Source of the DNA: Nanosynbacter sp963515375 | Lineage (GTDB): Bacteria > Patescibacteriota > Saccharimonadia > Saccharimonadales > Saccharimonadaceae | Assembly: GCA_963515375.1 (NCBI GenBank) | Contig: CAUPWE010000001.1 | Coordinates: 124,001 to 188,000 of the forward strand | Reading direction: 5' to 3' | Length of the DNA: 64,000 nt | In this document: in pieces, positions 1-8,378 of the stretch | Numbering within the stretch: position 1 is the stretch's first letter | Layout: every line of letters starts with the position of its first letter | Program-made: the position numbers and the translations under genes | The notes under the pieces: generated by a model | What the model saw: the letters and a program-made list of their open reading frames with translations, nothing else | Databases searched by the model: none | What the model was told of the DNA's origin: nothing

Positions 1-1
1 G

Positions 2-805
2 AGCGGGCTGATTACGCTGATTGGCGCTACCACGGAAAATCCCAGCTTTGAGGTGATCACGCCACTGCTTTCCCGGACGCGAGTGCTGGTGCTCCGTCAA
101 CTGACCAAAGATGAAATTATATTGGTGCTGAAGCGGGCATTGAAGGTTTTGAAACAAACCAAGCGGGTATCGCCCAAAGCCCTGGACTATTTAGCAGAAC
201 TGGCAGACGGCGACGCGCGGGTGGCGCTGGGCAATCTGGAGTTGGCGCTGAGCTTTGGTGAAAAAGTCACGCCAGAGGTTGTCAAGGCAGCGGCTCAGCG
301 GCGTTTGCCAGGCTATGATAAAAAGGGTGATGCGCATTATGACGTCATCTCGGCGTTCATTAAGTCACTGCGAGGTAGTGATGCGGTGGCCGCGGCGTAC
401 TATTTGGCGCGCATGATTGACGCTGGTGAAGATCCGAAGTTTATCGCTCGGCGGATGGTGATTTTCGCCTCAGAAGACATTGGGTTGGCGGGTAACGGCG
501 CGCTGAGCTTGGCGGTCGCCACTTTTGAGGCGGTCGAGCGCGTTGGGCTACCTGAAGCCAAATACAATTTATTCCACTGTGCCATCGCTCTGGCTCGCAG
601 TCGGAAGTCGCGTGAGATTACTGACTTGATGAATGATGCTTTCGTTCTGGCGCAAAAATACCCAAACTCGCCCGTGCCGCTCCATCTTCGAAATGCTGCT
701 ACCAAGCTGATGAAAGATCTGGGCTACGGCAAAGATTACAAATGGCAGGCTGGTTTTCAGCATGAAAAAGGATTTTTGCCGGAAGATATTAAGGATATGC
801 TATAA
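2..805 (+). CDS. rarA: Replication-associated recombination protein A (RarA/MgsA), C-terminal part
   Basis: This is the 3' part of an AAA+ ATPase that acts at stalled replication forks; the reading frame is open from base 2, so the gene starts outside the window. The first visible residues include GATTENPSF, the sensor-1 region typical of RarA/MgsA, followed by LLSRTRV with the arginine finger. The rest matches the lid and the C-terminal oligomerisation region: SAFIKSLRGSD and then FASEDIGLA are characteristic of the family. About 267 residues are present, roughly the C-terminal two thirds of a usual 400-450 residue protein; Walker A and B lie upstream of the window. A GTG inside the frame at 53 is not a real start. 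Family identification is secure. Confidence 0.93.
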   Translation, partial: SGLITLIGATTENPSFEVITPLLSRTRVLVLRQLTKDEIILVLKRALKVLKQTKRVSPKALDYLAELADGDARVALGNLELALSFGEKVTPEVVKAAAQRRLPGYDKKGDAHYDVISAFIKSLRGSDAVAAAYYLARMIDAGEDPKFIARRMVIFASEDIGLAGNGALSLAVATFEAVERVGLPEAKYNLFHCAIALARSRKSREITDLMNDAFVLAQKYPNSPVPLHLRNAATKLMKDLGYGKDYKWQAGFQHEKGFLPEDIKDML

Positions 806-842
806 TTGGCGTATCAATATTTCTTTAATAGGAGAAAATAAT

Positions 843-1418
843 ATGGCAAAACAAGAAACACAACAACCGCAGTACGTACCGCAGCCAGATCCGAATGCAC
901 AATATGGTCCTGCGCCGCAACCCCAAGATACGCCATATCAGCAGCAGCCAGTTAACCAGCAATATTTCGCGCAGCCGCAAGCAGCGCCAGTTCAGTATGT
1001 AGTAATGGCTGAGTCTCTGAAGGGTATTAAGGGTTGGCTAGCGTTCTTAACCATACTTATGGGACTCGGTGGTATATTATTTACACTGGTATTCTTTGGG
1101 TCTTTGTTGGATATAAGTACTGCCGCTGGTGTAGTTTCGGTTATTTTTGCGCCAGTCGTTGCAATTTTATCCATTGCTGCAGTCATACTGATTAACCTAC
1201 AGAAAAAAATTGCTCGCTATTGCTCAATCGCCTCTTACATGACGGGTGCGGCATATCTTTCGGTATTGCAAATTGTTCTTTCCGCAAGCGAGCCCAGCTC
1301 TGATTCCAACAACGTTACCACTTGCATAGCTGTAGTCGCACTTTTTCTGTTGACTGGCGCCCTTATGTCGCTCTATTTCATTTTGTCCAGGCGTGTCAAA
1401 GAAACATTGGTGGACTAA
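843..1418 (+). CDS. Four-helix membrane protein with Pro/Gln-rich N-terminus
   Basis: The 191-residue protein begins with about 50 residues rich in Pro, Gln and Tyr, followed by about four hydrophobic helices (roughly residues 66-90, 95-120, 128-148, 162-183). The KGIKGWLAF stretch before the first helix resembles the start of DUF2569-type membrane proteins; this is a loose resemblance only. The frame is open further upstream to 762, but the ATG at 843 is preceded by AGGAGAAAATA, a good ribosome binding site, and starting there avoids overlap with rarA. A TATAAT at 801-806 sits at the rarA stop codon and could drive it. A strong bidirectional terminator follows. Function unknown. Confidence 0.8.
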   Translation: MAKQETQQPQYVPQPDPNAQYGPAPQPQDTPYQQQPVNQQYFAQPQAAPVQYVVMAESLKGIKGWLAFLTILMGLGGILFTLVFFGSLLDISTAAGVVSVIFAPVVAILSIAAVILINLQKKIARYCSIASYMTGAAYLSVLQIVLSASEPSSDSNNVTTCIAVVALFLLTGALMSLYFILSRRVKETLVD

Positions 1419-1436
1419 CTTCGGTTAACTCTATCC

Positions 1437-1469
1437 ATGAAAATCGCCCTCAGCTTGGGCGATTTTCAT
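1437..1469. terminator. Bidirectional intrinsic terminator
   Basis: A 13-base inverted repeat (ATGAAAATCGCCC and its complement) encloses a 7-base loop, with A-rich and T-rich flanks on the two sides. It lies between the convergent membrane-protein gene and typA and can serve both. Confidence 0.85.
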
Positions 1470-1484
1470 AGGTAAGGAGCGGGT

Positions 1485-3308
1485 TTATCTCTTAGCGGCG
1501 CGCTTTCGCTCGTTAGCGTCGAGGTAACGTTTGCGTAGGCGCAGGGATTTTGGCGTCACCTCCAGCAGTTCATCGTCCTCGATAAAGTCGATGCATTGCT
1601 CCAGGCTGAACTGTGTAAACGGCGTTAGCTGCACCGTGCCATCGGACGATTTGGAACGCATGTTGGTCAGGTGCTTGGCTTTACAAACGTTGATTTCGAT
1701 GTCTTCTTGGCGGTTATAAATACCGACGATCATGCCGGCGTAGACTTCCGTGCCAGGCCCGACCAAGAGTTCGCCGCGCGCTTCGGCCGCCTGCAGAGCA
1801 TACGGCGTGGTGGTGCCAGCCTCAAAAGCGATGAGCACACCGCCGCGGGTTTTTGGCAATTTGCCGCCCAGCGGTTGATAGCCATGCGGCAGGGAATTCA
1901 TAATCACCGTGCCTTTGGTGGCGGTCAATAGCACGTTGCGCAGACCAATCAAAGCCCTAGTCGGTAGCATATAGGTGATGCGAGTAGCGCCGCTGGCGGT
2001 GGTTTCCTGCGACTTCATTTCAGCGTGGCGCGCACCCAACTCTTGGCTGATCGCGCCGATGAATTCGCTGCTAATTTCGATTTGTAATTCTTCAATCGGC
2101 TCTTTTTCGATGCCGTCCTCGGTGATGGTCACCACTTGCGGGCGGCCGACTTCAAACTCAAAGCCCTCGCGCCGCATGGTCTCGATCAAGACGCTCAGGT
2201 GCAGTTCGCCGCGGCCAGACACCGTAAAGCCGATGCCGTTTTCTTCGACGCGCAGCGCCACGTTGGTTTCCAGTTCTCGCCGCAAGCGGTCGCCGATTTG
2301 CCGCGAGGTGGTAAATTCGCCCTCGCGCCCTTTCATCGGGCTGGTGTTTGGGCCGAGGTACATGCTCAGCGTTGGTGCTTCGATGGCAATCGCCGGCAAG
2401 GCTTCCGGCTGTTCTTTGTCGGCAATGGTATCGCCAATGTGCGCTTCAGCTACGCCAACCAGCGCCACAATGTCGCCAGCAAACGCCTCGTCAAGCTCCT
2501 CGCGGTTCAGCCCGCGGTAACCAAAAACTTTCTCAATTCGTGCTGAGCCCGACACCTCGCCGTGCTTCAGCAAGCTAACCTGCAGACCACGCTTGACCGA
2601 CCCGCGAGCGATCCGCCCAATGGCATATTTGCCCTGGAAGGTGTCGTACTGCAGGCTGGTCACCAGCATCTGGAAACCGCCATCAGCTGTGACGCTCGGT
2701 GCCGGGATGTCATTGATAATTGCCTCAAAAATTGGCGTGAGATCGGCGTTGTCGCTCGGGTCGGTAGGAATCTCTCGCCAAGCCTTGCCATCGCGCCCGA
2801 TAGCGTAATAAATCGGATAGTGCAGTTGACTATCATCGGTCGCTAGCTCCAGAAATAGATCGCTTAGTTCATCTTCAACCTCGGCAATGCGCCTAGCTGG
2901 TTTATCAATTTTATTAATCACCACCACTGGCTTCAAGCCCAGCTCCAGTGCCTTGCTCAATACAAACTTCGTCTGCGGCATCGGCCCTTCCTGCGCATCG
3001 ACGATCAGCAATACGCCATCCGCCATCTGCAGTGTTCGCTCGACCTCGCCTGAAAAGTCGGCATGTCCCGGCGTGTCGATGATGTTGATCTTATAATCAC
3101 CGTAAAAAATTGAAGTCTGTTTGGCGGTGATGGTGATACCGCGCTCGTGCTCCTGATCGCCCGAATCCATGATCAATTCCTGGCTCATCTCGGCCTGATT
3201 GTCGCGAAATGTGCGCGACTGTTTGAGTAGCCCATCAACCATGGTTGTCTTGCCGTGATCGACGTGGGCAATAATGGCAATATTTCGAATCTTGCTAGCG
3301 TCTTTCAT
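1485..3308 (-). CDS. typA: Ribosome-associated GTPase TypA/BipA
   Basis: 607-residue translational GTPase that binds the ribosome at the EF-G site and helps 50S assembly and stress adaptation. The G1 motif AHVDHGKTT lies at residues 14-22, RGIT (G2) follows, DTPGH (G3) is near residue 77 and NKID (G4) near 132. EF-G-like domains III and V and the BipA-specific C-terminal domain (LTNMRSKSSDG region, typical of TypA) follow. Length is normal for the family. No Shine-Dalgarno is evident before the ATG. A small hairpin with a T-run on the coding strand (3311-3338) lies immediately upstream of the start codon. Confidence 0.97.
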   Translation of the reverse strand: MKDASKIRNIAIIAHVDHGKTTMVDGLLKQSRTFRDNQAEMSQELIMDSGDQEHERGITITAKQTSIFYGDYKINIIDTPGHADFSGEVERTLQMADGVLLIVDAQEGPMPQTKFVLSKALELGLKPVVVINKIDKPARRIAEVEDELSDLFLELATDDSQLHYPIYYAIGRDGKAWREIPTDPSDNADLTPIFEAIINDIPAPSVTADGGFQMLVTSLQYDTFQGKYAIGRIARGSVKRGLQVSLLKHGEVSGSARIEKVFGYRGLNREELDEAFAGDIVALVGVAEAHIGDTIADKEQPEALPAIAIEAPTLSMYLGPNTSPMKGREGEFTTSRQIGDRLRRELETNVALRVEENGIGFTVSGRGELHLSVLIETMRREGFEFEVGRPQVVTITEDGIEKEPIEELQIEISSEFIGAISQELGARHAEMKSQETTASGATRITYMLPTRALIGLRNVLLTATKGTVIMNSLPHGYQPLGGKLPKTRGGVLIAFEAGTTTPYALQAAEARGELLVGPGTEVYAGMIVGIYNRQEDIEINVCKAKHLTNMRSKSSDGTVQLTPFTQFSLEQCIDFIEDDELLEVTPKSLRLRKRYLDANERKRAAKR

Positions 3309-3310
3309 AA

Positions 3311-3338
3311 AAATATGGTCTGGGATTAACAGCAGACC
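3311..3338 (-). promoter_or_regulatory. Possible hairpin in the typA leader
   Basis: On the coding (minus) strand GGTCTG and CAGACC form a 6-base stem followed by ATATTTTT, which runs straight into the typA ATG. It looks like a weak terminator or leader hairpin. The stem is short, so this is tentative. Confidence 0.3.
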
Positions 3339-3407
3339 TTCCTTTGGTGATTTATTGTAGCACAGATAGGCAGGGATGGAAAGTTTTGCGAATTGAGGTG
3401 GCTGCTA

Positions 3408-3677
3408 CTATATTTCTGAATCTTCATCCAGAACAGGATCTCCAAATATCTTCCAAATTCTTACAAATTCATCACCACACATGAGGTCATATGTTTCATA
3501 ATCTGAGAGTCTATACAACTGTTCAGGAGTGGTATCTTTTGGCAACCCGTCTATATATCTTGTGTTGCGACCCCTATACGTACCCATTTCCTTCATTAAA
3601 GCAATGCCAATCCGTCTGGCCTCTTTTTCCGAGGTTATTTTTCTTTCTTGGGGTGCTGGGCGCTGCTCGTTACTCAT
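3408..3677 (-). CDS. Hypothetical 89-residue acidic protein
   Basis: Small soluble protein of 89 residues with a charged N-terminus (EKEARRIG) and an acidic C-terminus (DEDSEI); no membrane segment or signal peptide. I recognise no family. A TATAAT on the minus strand (3688-3693) ends 10 bases before the ATG and no Shine-Dalgarno is present, so the transcript would have almost no leader. That promoter-to-start geometry, repeated elsewhere in the window, is the main support that the gene is real. Confidence 0.6.
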   Translation of the reverse strand: MSNEQRPAPQERKITSEKEARRIGIALMKEMGTYRGRNTRYIDGLPKDTTPEQLYRLSDYETYDLMCGDEFVRIWKIFGDPVLDEDSEI

Positions 3678-3706
3678 AGTGCTAGTAATTATAACAGGAT
3701 TATTGT

Positions 3707-4129
3707 CTAGTTGGCTAGATTATTCTGAATAGACATAATAATTTTTTCGCGCTCCGAATTTTCCAATGGTAGCGATTCGCGCGCATCTTGAAAATGTGTC
3801 GGCGAAGTGTTTTGTGTGAATTCACCTGATCGTGGCGTGAGATGAAAATGAACGTGATGTTCACGGTTGCAGAGAAGACAAACATTGACGCGATCGCACT
3901 TTGTGGCTAATCGAATTGCACGAACAGCTTTTTTGAGATCAAGCATCAATTTCTCATAGATCTCGTCTGCCAAATCATCAATGAGCTCAGCGTGGCTGTT
4001 AAACCCGAGCATGCACCGCCCAGGATATCGGCGATCGTCCACAAATGCTAATGTCGAAACGTCTAATTTAGCGATACAATCATAGAGAAAGAAATTGCAA
4101 TCAGTGCAGTTCATCTGAGTCATAATCAT
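3707..4129 (-). CDS. HIT-family protein
   Basis: About 140 residues when started at the ATG at 4129; an alternative ATG lies at 4123. The histidine-triad motif HVHFHL, which carries the nucleophilic histidine in nucleotide hydrolases and transferases of the HIT superfamily, is at residues 91-97. NCTDCNFF near the N-terminus resembles the short Cys pair often seen there. The open frame extends to 4165, but a minus-strand TATTAT (4130-4135) sits immediately before these ATGs and suggests a leaderless start. Substrate cannot be told from sequence. The C-terminal 40 residues after the triad are poorly conserved. Confidence 0.7.
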   Translation of the reverse strand: MIMTQMNCTDCNFFLYDCIAKLDVSTLAFVDDRRYPGRCMLGFNSHAELIDDLADEIYEKLMLDLKKAVRAIRLATKCDRVNVCLLCNREHHVHFHLTPRSGEFTQNTSPTHFQDARESLPLENSEREKIIMSIQNNLAN

Positions 4130-4165
4130 ATAATACCACACCTGACATAGTGGTATACGTATCAA

Positions 4166-4645
4166 TTATTCTGTAGCTAAAGTGTCTCCTGAGAGATACG
4201 TCCGCACTGCCCTCAGCGCCATTCGGGCAATTGGTCCGGCGGCCAGCATTTGCCACCAGAACGCCGCGCAGAAATTCATCGGCCAAGCCGAGGCAAAGCG
4301 CAGCAGCAACTCGGCTAGCGGCGTACCAGCCAAGACAAGCCCAATCAAGCTCATCGCCAGCGACATACCCGTCACCATACACACCGTTCGCGCCAGTGCA
4401 TGAGCTTCTACACTGTCCTTGGCGCGGACAAAACGCTTCATAGTTTTTTGCGCCAGATTCGATACGATCAAACTCTCAACAACTATGACGATTGCGAAAA
4501 TCGCTGGCTGCAACAACAGCGCTCGCCCGAGCGATTCCATTGACACGCCAGCATGTAAAAATGTATTCAGCAAATTCATAAAAATTGACATCGTAAACGC
4601 CATGACGACGCTATAAAATACTCCTTCTCGCTTAGTGCGGGGCAT
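4166..4645 (-). CDS. DUF2798-like integral membrane protein
   Basis: 159 residues with four hydrophobic segments. The N-terminal MPRTKREGVFYSVVMAFTMS matches the look of DUF2798 proteins (short PRxKREG lead, then a helix), and the fold appears duplicated: a second, related helix pair starts near residue 88 (TVCMVTGMSLAMSLIGLVLAG). The start is fixed by AAAGGAGG 5-6 bases before the ATG. It is followed on the same strand by the HIT gene after 36 bases, which may be co-transcribed. Function is unknown for the family. Confidence 0.75.
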   Translation of the reverse strand: MPRTKREGVFYSVVMAFTMSIFMNLLNTFLHAGVSMESLGRALLLQPAIFAIVIVVESLIVSNLAQKTMKRFVRAKDSVEAHALARTVCMVTGMSLAMSLIGLVLAGTPLAELLLRFASAWPMNFCAAFWWQMLAAGPIARMALRAVRTYLSGDTLATE

Positions 4646-5026
4646 ATTTCCTCCTTTGATTAATGATTTTTTGGCAACAAAAAAGTTGCGCGTTATCGGT
4701 GCAACTAGGGTGTTTTATCTTTACAACATTACGCTTTTACTGGTAGATCTAGTGAAATTCAACCACTACAAAAGCAACGTATTGACCTCTGAAAATATGA
4801 GCAGGGCGGTGGGTTTTTGTCAAGGATTCGCCTAGTGCTATTTCGACGATTTTTGCGATATCTTTACAAGAACAGGGTACGCTATTTGATGTATAATTAG
4901 AATGTGATTAAAGAAGCTATAATAAAAAAAGATTACATTACTATATAAGTTTAAGTTTGGCAAATAAAATCATCTTGTTAAATGATATAAAATATAAAGA
5001 CTTAGTTAAATAGGAGAATTAAACCA
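4646..5026. other. AT-rich intergenic region without a recognisable gene
   Basis: 381 bases between the divergent DUF2798-like and Nudix genes. It holds several TATAAT-like hexamers (for example near 4882 and 4915) and a small inverted repeat GTTGC/GCAAC near 4688-4712, close to the DUF2798-like start. I see no convincing ORF, tRNA or known structured RNA here. Base composition becomes clearly more AT-rich than the flanking genes after about 4860. Confidence 0.5.
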
Positions 5027-5560
5027 ATGCCTCAAACACCACACTCAAATTCAGTTTTACAATTATATAAATTCTGCCCAAAATGCGGCGGTAAATTTGT
5101 TCATCGCGGCAGCAATCACCTGAAGTGCCAAGACTGCGACTATAGCTATTTTGTCAATCAAGCGCCGACCGCCGGAGTGATTATTTTTAATAGCGAGGGT
5201 AGGGTAATGATGGCTAAACGAAAGTTTGAGCCGAAAAAAGGAACATGGCAGTCAATCGGCGGATTTGTCGGATTAGATGAACCTTTGGAAGAAGCCGCTG
5301 TACGCGAGGCTAAAGAGGAGCTTGGCGTGAATATAGAAATAGATAATTATCTAGGCAGCTTTCCTGAGATTTATGAGTTTGGCGGAGTTGCCGTGCCATT
5401 TTTAGCAATTTACTTTACTGCAAAGATTATCGATGGAAATCCGAAACCAAATGATGACGTAGCGGAAATTGACTATTTTACACGCGACGAGCTGCAAAAA
5501 TTAGATATTACTTATCCTGCGCTGCGTGAATTATTGCTTGCAAGAATGTCTTGTAATTAG
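5027..5560 (+). CDS. Nudix hydrolase with N-terminal zinc ribbon
   Basis: 177 residues. An N-terminal zinc ribbon (CPKCGG at about 17-22 and CQDC at 34-37) is followed by a Nudix fold. The Nudix box fits GX5EX7REUXEEXGU: the first G is in GGFVGLDE at about residue 78 and the REAKEELGV end follows. The ribbon plus Nudix layout resembles NudC-like NAD diphosphatases and related nucleotide-sugar or ADP-ribose hydrolases, but the NudC SQPWPFP signature is absent, so the substrate is open. The ribosome binding site is AGGAG with A-rich spacing. It is monocistronic in a low-GC setting. Confidence 0.85.
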   Translation: MPQTPHSNSVLQLYKFCPKCGGKFVHRGSNHLKCQDCDYSYFVNQAPTAGVIIFNSEGRVMMAKRKFEPKKGTWQSIGGFVGLDEPLEEAAVREAKEELGVNIEIDNYLGSFPEIYEFGGVAVPFLAIYFTAKIIDGNPKPNDDVAEIDYFTRDELQKLDITYPALRELLLARMSCN

Positions 5561-5567
5561 CATATAG

Positions 5568-6167
5568 TTAGCTATAGACAGATTTAACAAGCTGAGCAAA
5601 CTTTTTAGTAGGGACGCTCTCAATGCAGACATTGGAATGCTCTAATATCTCTGATTGTTCAATGTGATCATTTGTTAGCGTCAGGTTATCTGGCAGTTTA
5701 TTTGTGATTTGCATTGCTTGCATTAGTTCGCACAATGCATAACATCCAACAAGCAATATCTTCGGCGTTATGCGCCGCGCGCCAGGCTGTATTCGTTCTT
5801 TAATACTGCCTCTATCGTATCAAGCGCAGACTACGGAGTTGAGTTTGTCGCAATTCCAACCTCTCGTGATCATATCTACTATTGATGTTCCATCGGCGCG
5901 GCAAATCCGCTCATTATCTTGAAGCGGCCGTAAATATTTATGGTTACCACCGCGCTGCAGGGCTAGGCTATACTTTATCATGTCATCACCAATAGAAATT
6001 AGACTAATCGCTCCAAGCGCTGTCGTGATTCTGGTGGTGTCCTTATTGTATCGAAGCTGGCACGCCTCAACAACTGCTGGAACTTGCCTCCGACGAAACA
6101 AACCTCTTTCTACGGATAAAGAGGTTTCATATGTTTTTATGTCGATGACTTCAGGCTTTTTAGACAT
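5568..6167 (-). pseudogene. Unknown gene interrupted by an in-frame TGA
   Basis: Two open stretches lie in the same minus-strand frame, separated only by one TGA at 5820-5822. The upstream part (6167 to 5823, 115 residues, MSKKPEVIDIKT start) is followed without any other stop by 83 more codons ending at 5568. The full frame would be about 199 residues. I recognise neither half. The likeliest reading is a nonsense mutation in an unneeded gene; readthrough of UGA is possible but nothing specific supports it. Other genes in the window use TGA as an ordinary stop. A shorter real 115-residue protein with a chance open frame behind it is the alternative. Confidence 0.5.
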
Positions 6168-6182
6168 TTACCGTAGATAAAT

Positions 6183-6258
6183 TGGTGGAGATAGAGGGGC
6201 TCAAACCCTCGACCTCAGCAATGCGAACGCTGCGCTCTATCAGCTGAGCTATATCCCC
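6183..6258 (-). tRNA. tRNA-Ala (anticodon CGC)
   Basis: A full cloverleaf can be folded: acceptor GGGGATA with TATCTCC, D arm GCTC/GAGC, anticodon loop TTCGCAT giving CGC, and T arm GAGGG/CCCTC. The third acceptor pair is G-U, the alanine identity element. CCA is encoded. Last gene of a three-tRNA operon. Confidence 0.93.
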
Positions 6259-6281
6259 GTAAAAGTAAAATAAATCAAATA

Positions 6282-6358
6282 TGGTGGGAAATACAGGGCT
6301 CGAACCTGTGACCTCACGAATGTGAATCGTGCGCTCTAGCCAACTGAGCTAATCTCCC
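6282..6358 (-). tRNA. tRNA-Val (anticodon CAC)
   Basis: Acceptor GGGAGAT pairs with ATTTCCC; the anticodon stem CACGA/TCGTG encloses TTCACAT with anticodon CAC; T arm ACAGG/CCTGT; CCA encoded. Second gene of the operon. Confidence 0.93.
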
Positions 6359-6373
6359 GTAAAAATAAAATTC

Positions 6374-6458
6374 TGGTGCGGATGAAAGGACTTGAACCTT
6401 CACGCCGTGAGGCACATGCTCCTAAGGCATGCGTGTCTACCAATTCCACCACATCCGC
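6374..6458 (-). tRNA. tRNA-Leu (anticodon TAG)
   Basis: Class II tRNA with a long variable arm. Acceptor GCGGATG pairs with CATCCGC; stem CATGC/GCATG encloses CTTAGGA with anticodon TAG; CCA encoded. First gene of the operon, behind a strong promoter. Its acceptor arm is identical to that of the other tRNA-Leu at 8267. Confidence 0.92.
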
Positions 6459-6538
6459 ATAACTAATTATTAAGGGCAAACTTGCGTATCCACTAACGGC
6501 TTGCGTTGCCCACGCAGTCACCACTCCGCGTATCCTTA

Positions 6539-6567
6539 ATTATAGCAAAGCAAATTCCACTTATCAA
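6539..6567 (-). promoter_or_regulatory. Promoter of the tRNA-Leu-Val-Ala operon
   Basis: On the minus strand: -35 TTGATA (6562-6567), 17-base spacer, -10 TATAAT (6539-6544). The leader before the first tRNA is about 70 bases. Its -35 overlaps that of the divergent promoter for the dehydrogenase gene. Confidence 0.8.
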
Positions 6568-6589
6568 CTACACATGCTTATGCTAAAAT
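6561..6589 (+). promoter_or_regulatory. Promoter of the FAD-linked dehydrogenase gene
   Basis: -35 TTATCA (6561-6566), 17-base spacer, extended -10 TGCTAAAAT with TAAAAT at 6584-6589. It overlaps the divergent tRNA promoter, so the two probably compete for polymerase. Confidence 0.65.
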
Positions 6590-6614
6590 TAAAGTAATAG
6601 ACCAAGGAGGATTA

Positions 6615-8225
6615 ATGAATAAGGTTGCAAAATATCTGAATGAACATTTGAGTGGCGAGGTTGTGTCTCAAGATTTTGCTTTGAATCAGGTAGAGATTGA
6701 CAATGGACTAGTGGCGCGCCGGCCAGAGATGATTGTTCGTGCGGCTAGTATGAACGATATTCGTAAAGTAATGCGGTTTTGCTCGCAATTGGCGGAAAAA
6801 GGTCACATTCTGCCAGTGTTTGTTCGGGGCAACGGCACCGACGGTACGGGCGCAGCAGTAAATAAAGGCATTGCAATTGATGAAAGATCTTACATGAATC
6901 ACGTGGTTGGTATCGATCCTCGCCAGCAACTGATTCACGTGCAGGCAGGAATTTCACTCTCGGCAATTAACGCGGCGTTATCAACACATAAAGGATTGGG
7001 GTTGCCGCGTACGGGGTATGTGGCGGAGGATGGCACGATTGGCGGCGCAATCAGCACGGCTCCGGCCGGAATTTTATCGGGAACGCATGGATCTCTCGCC
7101 AAATCCATCCAGCAGCTGGAGGTCGTTTTAAGTAATGGTGACGTAATCCAAACCGGGCGCGTATCGCGGCGTGAACTGAGCAAGAAAAAGGGTTTGTCTA
7201 CGTTTGAAGGTGAGATTTATCGGGAGATTGACAATTTGATCTCAGATAATGCCGATTTGATTTCGCAAATGGATCCAAACTTGCCGGATACGGTGGGATA
7301 TAGCGGTATTTCTCGGGTTAAGCAAAAGGATGGTTCGTTTGACTTGACGCCGCTTTTTGTTGGCAGTCAGGGAAGTCTGGGGGTGATTTGCGAGGTTATT
7401 ATGAAGGCTCAATTTGTTCATCCAGAATATTCAGTCGTGGCAGCGTCGTATAAGCGATTAGCGGACGCCCAGATGGCAATAGAATTGGCGACAAGGAGCA
7501 AGGCTTCGTCAGTGGAGTTGATTGATGGGAGACTCTTCCGTCAGGCGGCGGTCGCAGGGAAAATCGTTGAGTGGGCGCCAAAGGAGTGTTTTAAGGGTGT
7601 AGTGGTTTTGGCTATTTTTGATGAGTTTTCTGATCGGGCGCGCAATAAGGCGATGAAAAAGCTAATGAGAAAATTAGAATCCTCAGAGGCGGTGGACGTA
7701 AAAAATATAAATCTAGAAGAACAAGATATCTTTAGCTTGCATTCTGTATTGGCGCTGGCGGAAATGCCAAGCGAACCTCACATGATTACACCGCGGGCAT
7801 TTTCTGGGATTTTAATGGCGCCAGAGCAAATGTCTGGTTTTATTGAAAGTATGAAGCCGTTGGAAGCGAAGTACGGGGTGAATTTGCCAATTTTTATCGA
7901 TTTTTCAAGCGATTATATTGCCCTATATCCTACATTTGACAGTAAAAAGGTGAGCGAGCGCCAGAAGATTCTGCAGCTACTTAGCGAACTGGCGCAAATT
8001 GTCGATAAGCATAATGGGTCGTTCGCGGGCTTTGGTGGTGACGGGCGGCTGAAAGCCAACTTTATTTATAAAAATTTGCCCGATGATGAAAAGCAGCTAT
8101 ACGCCAAAGTTAAGAGTATTTTTGACCCATCTGGCATTTTCAATCCTGGAGTGAAAGCAGAAGTGCAGCCGAAGGAATTAGCGGCAGAACTGAATATGTG
8201 GTGTAAGCTGCATAATCAAGCTTGA
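6615..8225 (+). CDS. FAD-linked oxidoreductase of the GlcD / D-lactate dehydrogenase type
   Basis: 536 residues. The N-terminal half is a PCMH-type FAD-binding domain: RGNGTDGTGAAV at about 72-83 takes the place of the flavin-binding glycine loop, and GLPRTGY...GTIGG lies near 130-145. The C-terminal half contains GFGGDGRLKA (about 474-483), the position of the GEHGDGR signature in the family, and ends with IFDPSGIFNPGVK, a family hallmark. Such enzymes oxidise 2-hydroxy acids such as lactate or glycolate and pass electrons to a quinone or protein. The substrate is not certain here. SD AAGGAGG precedes the ATG. An L-lactate dehydrogenase is encoded at 37919, so a role in lactate metabolism is plausible. 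Confidence 0.85.
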   Translation: MNKVAKYLNEHLSGEVVSQDFALNQVEIDNGLVARRPEMIVRAASMNDIRKVMRFCSQLAEKGHILPVFVRGNGTDGTGAAVNKGIAIDERSYMNHVVGIDPRQQLIHVQAGISLSAINAALSTHKGLGLPRTGYVAEDGTIGGAISTAPAGILSGTHGSLAKSIQQLEVVLSNGDVIQTGRVSRRELSKKKGLSTFEGEIYREIDNLISDNADLISQMDPNLPDTVGYSGISRVKQKDGSFDLTPLFVGSQGSLGVICEVIMKAQFVHPEYSVVAASYKRLADAQMAIELATRSKASSVELIDGRLFRQAAVAGKIVEWAPKECFKGVVVLAIFDEFSDRARNKAMKKLMRKLESSEAVDVKNINLEEQDIFSLHSVLALAEMPSEPHMITPRAFSGILMAPEQMSGFIESMKPLEAKYGVNLPIFIDFSSDYIALYPTFDSKKVSERQKILQLLSELAQIVDKHNGSFAGFGGDGRLKANFIYKNLPDDEKQLYAKVKSIFDPSGIFNPGVKAEVQPKELAAELNMWCKLHNQA

Positions 8226-8250
8226 TGTTGGGTAAACTTTGGGCTATAAT
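8222..8250 (+). promoter_or_regulatory. Promoter of tRNA-Leu(CAG)
   Basis: TTGATG (8222-8227), 17 bases, TATAAT (8245-8250). The mature tRNA starts 17 bases after the -10. The -35 overlaps the stop codon of the dehydrogenase gene. Confidence 0.8.
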
Positions 8251-8266
8251 AACGCGTAGTCCACAT

Positions 8267-8353
8267 GCGGATGTGGCGGAATTGGTAGACGCGCTAGCTT
8301 CAGGTGCTAGTGTACGCAAGTACGTGAAGGTTCAAGTCCTTTCATCCGCACCA
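8267..8353 (+). tRNA. tRNA-Leu (anticodon CAG)
   Basis: Class II tRNA. Acceptor GCGGATG pairs with CATCCGC; stem CTAGC/GCTAG encloses TTCAGGT with anticodon CAG; long variable arm; CCA encoded. Monocistronic, with its own promoter and terminator. Confidence 0.93.
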
Positions 8354-8378
8354 AGAACTGAAATTTTTTCACCATAAG

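Noticed and set aside
762..842. Longer N-terminus for the membrane protein at 843
   Set aside because: It would overlap rarA, adds no recognisable sequence, and the ribosome binding site sits just before 843.
5820..5822. Recoding of TGA as glycine, as in Gracilibacteria/Absconditabacteria
   Set aside because: Several intact genes (tmk, trigger-like small ORFs and others) end at TGA at family-typical lengths, and no long conserved gene carries an internal TGA. Only one unknown ORF shows it.
6336..6524. ORF on the reverse strand across tRNA genes
   Set aside because: It runs through the tRNA-Leu gene and is a by-product of the tRNA sequence.
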